From: Pedobacter nutrimenti
GTDB taxonomy: Bacteria > Bacteroidota > Bacteroidia > Sphingobacteriales > Sphingobacteriaceae
Assembly (NCBI RefSeq): GCF_003208655.1
Contig: NZ_QKLU01000002.1
Location: 250,285-314,284 of the forward strand
Length of the DNA stretch: 64,000 nucleotides
Direction of reading: 5' to 3'
The notes below the pieces were generated by a model, which worked only from the letters and a program-made list of their open reading frames with translations, had not been told where the DNA came from and did not search any database. Positions 27,092-35,266 of this stretch are shown in pieces (position 1 is the stretch's first letter; each line of letters opens with the position of its first letter). The translations under genes were made by a program, and so were the position numbers.

Positions 27092-28274
27092 GGTCGTTCA
27101 CTTTATGCCAGATCATAACCTGATTACCAAAAATTTTGGAAAACCCTTTTACATCCTCACCTGACCAGGCATTGTTCATTTCTCCGTAGCTGCCAAATTT
27201 ATTGCTCATCAGGTCATGTGCAGATTCAATTCCTATAATCTGGAAACGATAAGGCAATAATTCTACGAACACTTTCCCGCTAACGGTTTTTTGGGTATCC
27301 GTTAAAAAAGCCTCTATATTGCGCATAATTGGGTCATGAAATTGTCCTTCATGCAACCAATTGCCATAAAACGAAGATAACTGCTCTTTCCAGGACAACT
27401 GCCATTTGGTTAATGTATGTTTTTCCAGTGTATGATGGGCTTTGATGATCAGGACCGGTGCGGCAGCCTCAAAGCCAACACGCCCCTTAATCCCGATAAT
27501 GGTATCACCAACGTGAATATCCCTTCCAATGCCATAAGGCTGTGCAATGGCCTGCAGTTTTTGAATCGCAGCGACCGGTGCCAGCTGTTGTCCATCCAGG
27601 GCAACGAGTTCACCTTTTTCAAAAGTCAACTCCAGTTTACGGGATTTGCTTTCTGAGACCGGGGTAGGCCAGGCTTCTTCCGGTAAAGTCTCGTGAGAAG
27701 TTAAAGTCTCTTTTCCTCCTACAGAAGTTCCCCAAAGGCCCTTATTGATGGAGTATCTGGCTTTCTCGGCACTGTACTCCACACCGTGTTTCTGTAAATA
27801 TTCAATTTCCGCCTCACGGGATAACTTCAGGTCCCTGATCGGCGTAATGATTTCCACATTTGGAATAATAATGTTAAAGATCATATCAAAACGGACCTGG
27901 TCATTTCCTGCCCCGGTACTTCCATGGGCAACATAATCTGCTCCGATTTTTTTCACATAGTTTGCAATTGCTGTTGCCTGACTTACGCGCTCCGCACTTA
28001 CTGAAAGCGGATAGGTTGCATTTTTCAGCACATTTCCAAAAACAAGGTATTTAATACACCCTTCATAATAATTAGTCGTTTCATCCACTACTGCATGGGA
28101 AGCCACACCTAAAGCATAAGCCCGTTTTTCAATTTCCTGCAATTCGTTTTCAGAAAAACCACCTGTATTTACAATCACCGAGTGCACTTCCAAACCTCGG
28201 TCCTGCGCTAAATAAATACAGCAAAATGAAGTATCTAAACCTCCGCTAAAAGCTAAAACTACTTTCTTCTTCAT
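27081..28274 (-). CDS. argG: Argininosuccinate synthase
   Basis: The protein has 397 aa. It joins citrulline and aspartate with ATP. The ATP pyrophosphatase motif AFSGGLDTSFC is at residues 8-18, and GSTGAGNDQVRFD matches the GxTGKGNDQVRF block. It is the first classical arg gene of the operon, 58 nt after the acyltransferase gene and overlapping argC by 11 nt. Having argG upstream of argC is the usual Bacteroidota order. Confidence 0.97.
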   Translation of the reverse strand: MKKKVVLAFSGGLDTSFCCIYLAQDRGLEVHSVIVNTGGFSENELQEIEKRAYALGVASHAVVDETTNYYEGCIKYLVFGNVLKNATYPLSVSAERVSQATAIANYVKKIGADYVAHGSTGAGNDQVRFDMIFNIIIPNVEIITPIRDLKLSREAEIEYLQKHGVEYSAEKARYSINKGLWGTSVGGKETLTSHETLPEEAWPTPVSESKSRKLELTFEKGELVALDGQQLAPVAAIQKLQAIAQPYGIGRDIHVGDTIIGIKGRVGFEAAAPVLIIKAHHTLEKHTLTKWQLSWKEQLSSFYGNWLHEGQFHDPIMRNIEAFLTDTQKTVSGKVFVELLPYRFQIIGIESAHDLMSNKFGSYGEMNNAWSGEDVKGFSKIFGNQVMIWHKVNDHEN

Positions 28275-28332
28275 GAGTCTTTATTGTTTTTGGTAATGAT
28301 TCTGTTTTCACAAAAATCATCGGATGTAAAAG

Positions 28333-29034
28333 CTATTTAAATAAAATTGGAATTAACATTAATAAGGATTTCAGCCCTTTATTGGGTTGCTTTGGTTTCA
28401 AGACCAGGCGTTGTTTGATCCGCATAAAGCGTTCATACAGCTTTGGCTTTTTCTGTAACTCTTCAGCAAATTTTTTGGCCACATCATGTTTTTTTGTTTC
28501 AGGATCATAAAGCATAGCCGTACACATACAGTTCTTACGCTCCTTCATTGTTAAAATCTCGAAATTCACACAACTCTGGCAACCTTTCCAGAACTCTTCG
28601 TCCTGGGTGAGTTCAGAATATGTTACGGGCTCATATCCCAGGTCAGAATTGATTTTCATCACCGCGAGTCCCGTCGTTAGTCCGAATATCTTGGCCTTGG
28701 GGTATTTCTGTCTGGAGAGTTCAAAAATTTTGTGCTTTATGGCATTTGCCAGTCCTGCTTTTCGATATTTGGGACTAACAATAAGACCTGAATTGGCCAC
28801 AAACTGTCCATGGCTCCAGGTTTCGATATAACAGAAACCAGCCCATGATCCGTCTTTATGAAAAGCGATCACCGATTTCCCGTCCGATATTTTTCCTGCA
28901 ACATAATCCGGAGAACGCTTTGCTATACCCGTACCACGGGCTTTAGCAGATTCTGCCATTTCCTCACAGATTTCTTCTGCAAAGACACGATGTTCAGGAA
29001 GTGCAACCTGCACTATAAAATCGTTTATATTCAT
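28333..29034 (-). CDS. GNAT acyltransferase, candidate N-acylglutamate synthase
   Basis: The protein has 233 aa. Residues about 55-130 match a GNAT core: WAGFCYIETW strand, then VSPKYRKAGLANAIKHKIFEL (acyl-CoA pyrophosphate loop of Q/RxxGxG/A type). After it come C152-x2-C155 and C169-x-C171, a possible metal site not usual for GNATs, and a basic C-terminus. No argA or argJ homologue is seen in this operon. Heading the arginine genes, this is the natural candidate for the first acylation of glutamate. Function rests on position; no substrate motif is visible. Confidence 0.7.
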   Translation of the reverse strand: MNINDFIVQVALPEHRVFAEEICEEMAESAKARGTGIAKRSPDYVAGKISDGKSVIAFHKDGSWAGFCYIETWSHGQFVANSGLIVSPKYRKAGLANAIKHKIFELSRQKYPKAKIFGLTTGLAVMKINSDLGYEPVTYSELTQDEEFWKGCQSCVNFEILTMKERKNCMCTAMLYDPETKKHDVAKKFAEELQKKPKLYERFMRIKQRLVLKPKQPNKGLKSLLMLIPILFK

Positions 29035-29116
29035 TAATAGGTTAACGAAAAAAGATAAAAATTCTGATTAATTGTTTTTTGAGAGGCAATCCTCTATGAT
29101 TGAGTAAAGAGATCAC

Positions 29117-29251
29117 TCAAATACGGGGTGTATAATTTTGCCGGTTTGTAGTCACCGAAAATATGGGTCGCAAACGTTCAATAAACAGACTTCTGGAAGC
29201 AATATTTTTTGCTTCTAGGATGGAAAGTTTATGGAGATTTGTTCTGATCAT
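29117..29251 (-). CDS. Short ORF, possible arginine leader peptide (44 aa)
   Basis: ATG at 29251 to TGA ending at 29117, on the same strand as the arginine operon and about 80 nt before its first gene. Six of 44 residues are Arg, using four codon types (AGA, CGT, CGA, CGG). The sequence otherwise resembles nothing I recognise. A 7-bp hairpin (GAAGCAA/TTGCTTC, 29196-29215) lies inside it, and a TTGAGT/ACTCAA stem overlaps its stop codon. I infer a possible leader peptide for attenuation or translational coupling. A chance ORF of this size is quite possible. Confidence 0.3.
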   Translation of the reverse strand: MIRTNLHKLSILEAKNIASRSLFIERLRPIFSVTTNRQNYTPRI

Positions 29252-29288
29252 TTTCTGTTGATATTTCCGCTTTAAATTACTTGAGGCG

Positions 29289-29296
29289 CAAAGGTT
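29289..29296 (-). promoter_or_regulatory. Candidate -7 element of the arginine operon
   Basis: The minus strand reads AACCTTTG (TAnnTTTG with one mismatch), with ATTG about 20 nt upstream in place of TTTG. It would give a leader of about 250 nt before the GNAT gene, covering the arginine-rich ORF. Confidence 0.4.
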
Positions 29297-29416
29297 TAAA
29301 TAAATATTGAGTTGTGCAATAAGTTTTTCATTTTTTTACATTTTATACATGATTTTTAGCCTCAAAAAAACTTTTACCCCCAAACTTTGCAAAGTCGTTT
29401 TTTTAACCTTTAAATC

Positions 29417-29512
29417 ATGTGTATTTTCAGGTTCTTCGGTAAAAGGTTTAAAAACATCCACATAGCTCCGGAATCTATCAATTTAAATACCACAAAACAG
29501 GCTTTCCGTTAA
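29417..29512 (+). CDS. Possible 31-aa basic small protein
   Basis: ATG TGT ATT TTC opens a 31-codon frame ending in TAA at 29510-29512. The start MCIFRFFGKRFK is basic and hydrophobic. It lies 71 nt before the OYE-type reductase. No family is recognised, and codon use is not decisive at this length. Could be a chance ORF or a real leader or small protein. Confidence 0.25.
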   Translation: MCIFRFFGKRFKNIHIAPESINLNTTKQAFR

Positions 29513-29583
29513 AATGAATTTCAGTTTACAAAAGCTGTAACAAATTTAGGTCGCAGTTGTTAGCTTTACATAAAAAACAGGTT

Positions 29584-30660
29584 ATGTCATTATTATTTTC
29601 ACCGCTTCAACTCAAGAATATCCGGCTTAAAAACAGAATTGTTGTTTCACCGATGTGTCAATATTCCGCAAAAGACGGTTTTGCAAATGACTGGCACCTG
29701 GTCCATCTGGGCAGCAGGGCTATCGGTGGGGCTGCACTGGTCATTCAGGAGGCTACAGCTGTTTCCCCGGAAGGTAGAATTAGTCCGGGTGACCTGGGCA
29801 TCTGGAAAGATGAACATATTTCAGTTTTAAAAAGAATTACCGGTTTTATCCATGCAAACGGCTCCATAGCGGGTATCCAGCTGGCACACGCAGGAAGAAA
29901 AGCCAGCAGTACGGCGCCCTGGGAAGGTGGCGAAAAAATCAGTAAGGCCGCAGGTGGCTGGGACAGTCTGGCCCCAAGCCCCATTGCTTTTCAGCCCAGC
30001 CAGGATACGCCCACTGCCCTGGAAATAGAGGGTTTAAAGAAAATAAGGGCAGATTTCAAAGCTGCGGTGATCCGGGCTATTGATGCCGGATACAAAGTAT
30101 TGGAAATTCACGCCGCACATGGTTACCTGATCCATGAGTTCTTTTCGCCTTTAAGCAACCAAAGGACGGATCAATACGGTGGCAGTTTTGAAAACAGAAT
30201 CCGCTTTATGCTGGAAATTCTTGAAACCGTACAACAGGTTTGGCCAAAGGAAAACCCATTATTTGTACGCATTTCTGCAACAGACTGGGCCGAAGGCGGA
30301 TGGACAGGGGAAGAATCTGTCAAACTTTCCTCTATTTTAAAAAACAAGGGCGTTGATGTCATTGACTGTTCCAGCGGTGGCTTATCTGCTCAGCAACAAA
30401 TTCCTGTCGCAGCGGGCTATCAGGTTCCTTTTGCGGAACAGATCCGAAAGGAAACGGGCATTTTAACCGCTGCAGTTGGGCTCATTACCGAAGCCAGGCA
30501 GGCAGAAGAAATTTTACAGCAGGGAAAAGCCGACCTGATTGTAATGGCAAGAGAACTTTTAAGAGACCCCTACTTCCCTTTGAGGGCCGCAGCGACCCTA
30601 GATCAGGAGGTTAAATGGCCCTTACAATACGAGCGGGCAAAACCCAGAAAAAGATCCTGA
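29584..30660 (+). CDS. Old-yellow-enzyme family NADPH oxidoreductase (YqjM/NamA-like)
   Basis: The protein has 358 aa from the ATG at 29584 (MSLLFSPLQLKNIRLKNRI); the in-frame TTG upstream at 29557 is rejected because this start matches the family. It is an FMN-dependent ene-reductase. SPMCQYSA gives C25 and Y27, the thermophilic-like (YqjM) class marks. IHAAHGYLIHEFFSP has the two His that bind the substrate carbonyl, followed by NQRTDQYGGSFENR. It reduces activated C=C bonds of xenobiotics or quinones. The physiological substrate is unknown. Confidence 0.94.
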   Translation: MSLLFSPLQLKNIRLKNRIVVSPMCQYSAKDGFANDWHLVHLGSRAIGGAALVIQEATAVSPEGRISPGDLGIWKDEHISVLKRITGFIHANGSIAGIQLAHAGRKASSTAPWEGGEKISKAAGGWDSLAPSPIAFQPSQDTPTALEIEGLKKIRADFKAAVIRAIDAGYKVLEIHAAHGYLIHEFFSPLSNQRTDQYGGSFENRIRFMLEILETVQQVWPKENPLFVRISATDWAEGGWTGEESVKLSSILKNKGVDVIDCSSGGLSAQQQIPVAAGYQVPFAEQIRKETGILTAAVGLITEARQAEEILQQGKADLIVMARELLRDPYFPLRAAATLDQEVKWPLQYERAKPRKRS

Positions 30661-30730
30661 TGAGCGTCTGCAAAAATATTTAAACTAAAATCCTTTATTT
30701 TCGTTTTTAATTTATAAAAACACAAACACT

Positions 30731-31036
30731 ATGTTCGATAAACTAATGGCCGCACAGCAAATGGCGGGTGAGATCAAAAAAAGACTGGATACCATCTCTG
30801 TTTACGGAGAAGTGGAAGGGGGCGCCATAAAAATTACAGCCACGGCCAACAAGGCCATCACGGCGGTTGAAATTCAGGAAGAATTCTTTAAACAAGCTGA
30901 CCGAGAGGAACTGGAGGAACTGATGTTGACAGCCATAAACAAGGCTTTAAGTCAGGCAGATCAGGTTAGTGCAGCCGAAATGCAGGCAGCAACCCAAGGC
31001 ATGCTGGGTGGTTTGGGTGGAATGTTTGGCAATTAA
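30731..31036 (+). CDS. YbaB/EbfC family nucleoid-associated protein
   Basis: The protein has 101 aa. It is a small DNA-binding dimer of the YbaB family, with the typical helical N-terminus, central strands (YGEVEGGAIKITATANKAITAVEI) and a Met/Gly-rich tail (GMLGGLGGMFGN). Its length is normal. The gene is not next to recR/dnaX here. It is followed after 14 nt by the UPF0173 hydrolase and probably shares a transcript with it. Confidence 0.92.
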   Translation: MFDKLMAAQQMAGEIKKRLDTISVYGEVEGGAIKITATANKAITAVEIQEEFFKQADREELEELMLTAINKALSQADQVSAAEMQAATQGMLGGLGGMFGN

Positions 31037-31050
31037 AAAATTAGCAAATC

Positions 31051-31728
31051 ATGAAATACACCTATTATGGGCAATCCTGCTTTTTACTGGAAGCAGAAGG
31101 AAAAAAATTTTTATTTGATCCATTTATCAAACACAACCCCCTGGCTAGTCATATTGACACAAAAGCCATCAAGGCCGACTACATTCTGATCAGTCATGGT
31201 CATGGTGACCACATTGCCGATCTTGTGGAACTGGCCCAGCAAACCGGGGCCCTGGTTATTGGTATGGTTGAAGTGGTGGACTGGATAGAAAAAAAGGGCA
31301 TCAAAAACATACACCCCATGAATTTCGGCAAGAAGAAATTTGACTTTGGAAATCTGCGCATGGTTTGGGCTACACATTCCAGCTCAATGCCCGATGGCAG
31401 TTATGGTGGAAACCCTGCAGGCTTTGTACTGGAAACTGCAGGAAAAACGGTTTATTTCGCTGGAGATACTTCTTTAAATGCAGACATGAAAATCCTGCCT
31501 GATCTTCATAAAATCGACTATGCAATTTTACCTATAGGAGGAAATTACACAATGGACACAGATGACGCCCTTCTGGCGACCAAATACATTCAGTGTGACA
31601 GGGTCATTGGTGTTCATTACAATACTTTTCCGGTCATTGAAATAGATACAGAAGAAGCACAGGCAAAATTTAAAAGAGAAAACAAGCACCTCCTTCTTCC
31701 GGCGATCGGAGAGACCATAGAACTTTAA
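31051..31728 (+). CDS. UPF0173 metal-dependent hydrolase (MBL fold)
   Basis: The protein has 225 aa. The metallo-beta-lactamase signature SHGHGDHIAD is at about residues 49-58 with the HxHxDH ligands. GQSCFLLE at the N-terminus and FAGDTSLNADM with its Asp are typical of UPF0173. GVHYNTFP carries the last His. Cytosolic, substrate unknown. Confidence 0.92.
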   Translation: MKYTYYGQSCFLLEAEGKKFLFDPFIKHNPLASHIDTKAIKADYILISHGHGDHIADLVELAQQTGALVIGMVEVVDWIEKKGIKNIHPMNFGKKKFDFGNLRMVWATHSSSMPDGSYGGNPAGFVLETAGKTVYFAGDTSLNADMKILPDLHKIDYAILPIGGNYTMDTDDALLATKYIQCDRVIGVHYNTFPVIEIDTEEAQAKFKRENKHLLLPAIGETIEL

Positions 31729-31742
31729 TAGCACACCATTTT

Positions 31743-31790
31743 AAAACAAAAAGGCCGTTCTCTTTTCAAAGACGGCCTTTTTGTTTTTTT
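31743..31790. terminator. Bidirectional terminator between the UPF0173 gene and the Lys/Ala-rich gene
   Basis: AAAACAAAAAGGCCGT pairs exactly with ACGGCCTTTTTGTTTT across a 13-nt loop, with T runs on both strands. Confidence 0.9.
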
Positions 31791-31800
31791 CCTTTTTTGC

Positions 31801-32163
31801 TTAGCTTTTTTTAGCTGCTTTTTTGTTTGCTTTATAACGCATGTCAGGAGTTCCGTCTTTTTTTACCGGACCTGCTGCTACAGCCTTAGCTTTGTTTTCT
31901 TTCAGACGCATATCAGGAGTTCCGTCTTTTTTTAAGCCATTAGCTGCTGCTTTTGTTCCTGCTGCCGCTTTAGCGCCTGTTGCTTTTACATCTGCTTTTG
32001 CTGCTGTGGTTGCTGCTTTCGCATCTGTTTTGGCAACAGTTGCTTTTGCTTCTACTTTTTTAGCGGTTTTTTTAGCTGCTGTAGTTGCAGGAACTGCGGT
32101 TTGAGCAAATGTAGTGCTTAAGCCTAACAAGGCAACAGCAACAAAACTTAATACTTTTTTCAT
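31801..32163 (-). CDS. Exported Lys/Ala-rich protein with KDGTPDMR repeats
   Basis: The protein has 120 aa with a clear signal peptide (MKKVLSFVAVALLGLSTTFAQ). The mature part is almost only Ala, Lys, Thr, Val and Asp through about residue 80 (AAKKTAKKVEAKATVAK), like histone H1 tails. Two copies of KKDGTPDMR-x-K-x-NK follow near residues 78-91 and 99-112. A 28-nt stretch encoding each copy is nearly identical. It is probably a disordered, basic periplasmic or outer-surface protein. Function unknown. Confidence 0.75.
   Translation of the reverse strand: MKKVLSFVAVALLGLSTTFAQTAVPATTAAKKTAKKVEAKATVAKTDAKAATTAAKADVKATGAKAAAGTKAAANGLKKDGTPDMRLKENKAKAVAAGPVKKDGTPDMRYKANKKAAKKS
31838..31934 (-). 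repeat. Two near-identical 28-nt direct repeats coding KKDGTPDMR
   Basis: Copies at 31838-31865 and 31907-31934 differ by one base. Both encode the KDGTPDMR motif on the minus strand, 69 nt apart in period. Confidence 0.85.
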
Positions 32164-32228
32164 GTTTCTTTAGTCTTTTTTTTAAATCCAAAATTGGTTA
32201 ACGTAAGTTAAAGAAAAATATTTCAAAT

Positions 32229-35045
32229 TTAATGCGCCTCTAACCAATTTTTTCCTTCACCAATTTCAACCTCAATCGGCACGGTTGTCGCGATCGCCGT
32301 TTTCATTCTGTGCCGGATAATTTCCTTCATTTGGGCAACTTCTGATTTCAATACATCAAACACAAGCTCATCATGCACCTGCATGGTCATTTTTGATTGT
32401 AAGCCCTGCTCCTGTATGTCTTTATGGATGCGGATCATCGCCACCTTAATCATATCGGCGGCAGAGCCCTGAATAGGTGCGTTAATGGCATTTCGTTCGG
32501 CAAATCCCCGAACAGTCTGGTTTGCGGAGTTAATGTCTCTCAGGTATCTTCTGCGGCCCAAAATGGTCTCCACAAAACCATTTTCCCTGGCAAAATTCAT
32601 GGTATCACTCATATACCTTTTAATACCCGGGTACTGTTCAAAATACTGCTCAATAATCTGTGCGGCTTCCTTGCGGGGAATCCCCAGGTTCTGGGACAGG
32701 CCAAATGCCGACTGCCCGTAAATAATTCCAAAATTAACCGCTTTGGCATTTCTGCGCTGGGTAGCATCTACCTCCTGGATCCCAACACCATAAACCTTTG
32801 CTGCGGTGGCGGTATGAATGTCGATGCCTTTGTTGAAAGCATCGAGCATGTTCTCTTCTTTGCTGATCTCTGCGATGATCCGGAGCTCGATCTGCGAATA
32901 ATCTGCCGAAAGCAACACATGGTCATCATCTCTGGCAATAAATGCTTTACGAACCTCTCTGCCCCGCTCGGTACGAATAGGAATGTTCTGCAGGTTGGGG
33001 TTATTGGAGCTCAACCTTCCGGTCGCAGCAACAGCCTGGTTATAACTTGTATGTACCCTACCCGTTTTAGGATTGACCATTAAAGGAAGCGCATCCACAT
33101 AAGTTGATTTTAGTTTCTGCAACTGACGGAAATCCAGAATATCCTGTACCACATCACTTTTGTGGGCCAGGGCAAGCAATACATCTTCTCCGGTCTGGTA
33201 TTGACCGGTTTTGGTTTTTTTTGCTTTTGGGTCCAACTGCAGTTTATCAAAGAGGACTTCGCCAAGCTGTTTGGGAGAAGCCAGGTTAAACTGGACACCA
33301 CACTTGTCATATACATTCTGTTCGAACCTTCTGATGTCCAGCTCCAGTTCTTTAGAATAGTTCTGCAGGGTGTCCATATCAATTCTTACCCCCTCCTTTT
33401 CTATATCTGCCAGAACATATACCAAAGGGTTTTCGACATTAGCGGCCAGTTCAAAAGCATTCTGTTTTTTAAGCATCGGCTCAAAAACATTGGCCAGCTG
33501 CAGGGTTACGTCCGCATCCTCAGCGGCGTAATCCACCACTTTTTCTACCGGGACATCCCTCATCGTTCCCTGATTTTTACCTTTAGGGCCAATTAATGCC
33601 GTAATAGAAATGGGCTGATAACCCAGATAATTTTCTGAAAGAATATCCATGTTATGTCTGGTATCCGGATCAATCAGGTAATGCGCCAGCATGGTATCAA
33701 ACAATTTTCCTTTTACCTGTACGTCATACCATTTCATCACCAGGATATCGTATTTTAAATTCTGTCCTGTTTTGGCAATTTTCTCATTTTCCAATACCGG
33801 TTTAAATTCTTCCAGAATCAGCAGCACCTCTTCTCTATTGGCAGACAAGGGAATATAATAGGCCTCCCCCGCTTTGACGCAAAAAGACAAACCAACCAGA
33901 TCGGCCTGATTAGCATCAGTACCTGTTGTTTCGGTATCAAAGGAAATATTCTCCTGGGACAGCAGGGTTGAAATCAACGCTTTTCTTTTTTCAGCGGTAT
34001 CGGTCAGCAAATAAGTATGCGGAACATCAGCAATGGTCTTCAAAGTCGTTTGCTCGGCAGGTTCAATTTCAGGTTCAGCAACAACAGTCTGGGAGGCATA
34101 ACTTGCTCCGGTCACATTTCCGAAAAGGTCAGTTTGCTGAGCAACCAGGGTTGCGCTGCTGGCCCCAACAGAAAATCCTTCTCCAAAAACTCTTTTGCCC
34201 AGCGTCCTGAATTCCAGTTCTGCAAAAAGAGGTTCCAGAAGCTCCCGGTTTGGTGCGCCCATTTCCAGGGCGTCTTCATCAAAGTCCACCGGAACATCCA
34301 GTATAATGGTGGCCAGTTTCTTTGAAATCAATCCTTGTTCCGCAAAATTCTCTACATTTTCCCTTTGCTTGCCTTTGAGTTCATGTGCATTGGCAATGAT
34401 GTTCTCGACAGAGCCATATTGTTTGATCAGCTGCTTTGCTGTTTTTTCACCAATACCAGGAATTCCCGGGATATTATCTACCGCATCTCCCCACAGGCCC
34501 AGGATATCAATCACTTGCCGGACATCCTCAATTTCCCATTTTGCCAAAACCTCCCGCACCCCCAAGATCTCCATTTCATTTCCCATACGGGCCGGTTTAT
34601 AAATAAAAATATTCTCAGAAACCAATTGGGCAAAGTCTTTGTCCGGGGTCATACAATATACGGTAAACCCTCTTTTTTCCCCTTCTTTAGCCAGGGTACC
34701 AATGATATCATCTGCTTCATAACCATCTTTAGTGATGACCGGAATGTTAAAACCTTCTATCAGTTTAATCACATAAGGAAGTGCGGCGGAAAGATCTTCC
34801 GGCATTGCTTGCCTGTGGGCCTTATAGGCTTCAAAATCCGTATGGCGCTCTGTTGGTGCTTCGGTATCAAAAACCACGGCCAAATGACTGGGTTTTTCTT
34901 TTTTAAGAACTTCCATCAAAGTATTGGCAAATCCCATCACCGCAGAAGTATTAATTCCTGTTGAAGTAAATCTTGGATTTTTACTTAATGCAAAATGAGC
35001 CCTGTAGATGAGCGCCATGCCATCAAGGAGAAAAAGTTTTTTCAT
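32229..35045 (-). CDS. polA: DNA polymerase I
   Basis: The protein has 938 aa from the ATG at 35045 (MKKLFLLDGMALIYRAHFAL); a start at 35081 would add 12 residues not found in the family. The 5'-3' exonuclease is residues about 1-290 (FDTEAPTERH, GYEADDIIG, GIPGIGEKTA). The 3'-5' exonuclease keeps FDTETTGTDANQADLVG, so it is predicted active. The polymerase domain has SADYSQIELRI, AKAVNFGIIYG and QVHDELVFDV. It is complete and ordinary, with all three activities expected. Confidence 0.97.
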   Translation of the reverse strand: MKKLFLLDGMALIYRAHFALSKNPRFTSTGINTSAVMGFANTLMEVLKKEKPSHLAVVFDTEAPTERHTDFEAYKAHRQAMPEDLSAALPYVIKLIEGFNIPVITKDGYEADDIIGTLAKEGEKRGFTVYCMTPDKDFAQLVSENIFIYKPARMGNEMEILGVREVLAKWEIEDVRQVIDILGLWGDAVDNIPGIPGIGEKTAKQLIKQYGSVENIIANAHELKGKQRENVENFAEQGLISKKLATIILDVPVDFDEDALEMGAPNRELLEPLFAELEFRTLGKRVFGEGFSVGASSATLVAQQTDLFGNVTGASYASQTVVAEPEIEPAEQTTLKTIADVPHTYLLTDTAEKRKALISTLLSQENISFDTETTGTDANQADLVGLSFCVKAGEAYYIPLSANREEVLLILEEFKPVLENEKIAKTGQNLKYDILVMKWYDVQVKGKLFDTMLAHYLIDPDTRHNMDILSENYLGYQPISITALIGPKGKNQGTMRDVPVEKVVDYAAEDADVTLQLANVFEPMLKKQNAFELAANVENPLVYVLADIEKEGVRIDMDTLQNYSKELELDIRRFEQNVYDKCGVQFNLASPKQLGEVLFDKLQLDPKAKKTKTGQYQTGEDVLLALAHKSDVVQDILDFRQLQKLKSTYVDALPLMVNPKTGRVHTSYNQAVAATGRLSSNNPNLQNIPIRTERGREVRKAFIARDDDHVLLSADYSQIELRIIAEISKEENMLDAFNKGIDIHTATAAKVYGVGIQEVDATQRRNAKAVNFGIIYGQSAFGLSQNLGIPRKEAAQIIEQYFEQYPGIKRYMSDTMNFARENGFVETILGRRRYLRDINSANQTVRGFAERNAINAPIQGSAADMIKVAMIRIHKDIQEQGLQSKMTMQVHDELVFDVLKSEVAQMKEIIRHRMKTAIATTVPIEVEIGEGKNWLEAH

Positions 35046-35215
35046 TGGCCTATCGTTTTTTATGATCATTAAAGCCTGCAAAACTTATTCTATAAGTGAT
35101 CCGCATTGCAGGTTTTATTTTATATGTTGTTTTAGTATTCAGCTGCCAAGCTATGTGTCACGGCAGCAATCCTAACAAAGTTAGCAATAGACATGAAAAA
35201 TGATCTTATATTCTT

Positions 35216-35223
35216 TATTTTTG
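35216..35223 (+). promoter_or_regulatory. Candidate -7 element of the exported protein at 35267
   Basis: TATTTTTG matches TAnnTTTG exactly, 43 nt before the ATG. No TTTG was found 19 nt upstream. Confidence 0.4.
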
Positions 35224-35266
35224 TTCTGCAACAAAAAAGAGTATCCCGGCGTTAATTATAAAAACT

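Larger units (their letters stand above)
29035..29583. other. 549-nt divergent regulatory region between the arginine operon and the OYE-type reductase
   Basis: The only long non-coding stretch of the window. On the minus strand it holds a promoter-like sequence at 29289-29296 and an arginine-rich short ORF at 29117-29251. Near the ORF's end, TTGAGT and ACTCAA can pair, and AGAGG and CCTCT follow. On the plus strand it holds a 31-codon ORF at 29417-29512. No terminator-like stem with a T run was found. Confidence 0.6.

Noticed and set aside
32424-33083. 219-codon plus-strand ORF inside polA
   Set aside because: Antisense to a fully conserved polymerase domain; no family match, and only long because of the constraint on polA.
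35193-35255. 20-codon ORF starting ATGAAAAATGATC before the exported protein at 35267
   Set aside because: The exact -7 element of the next gene lies inside it, so it is probably not transcribed as a coding unit.
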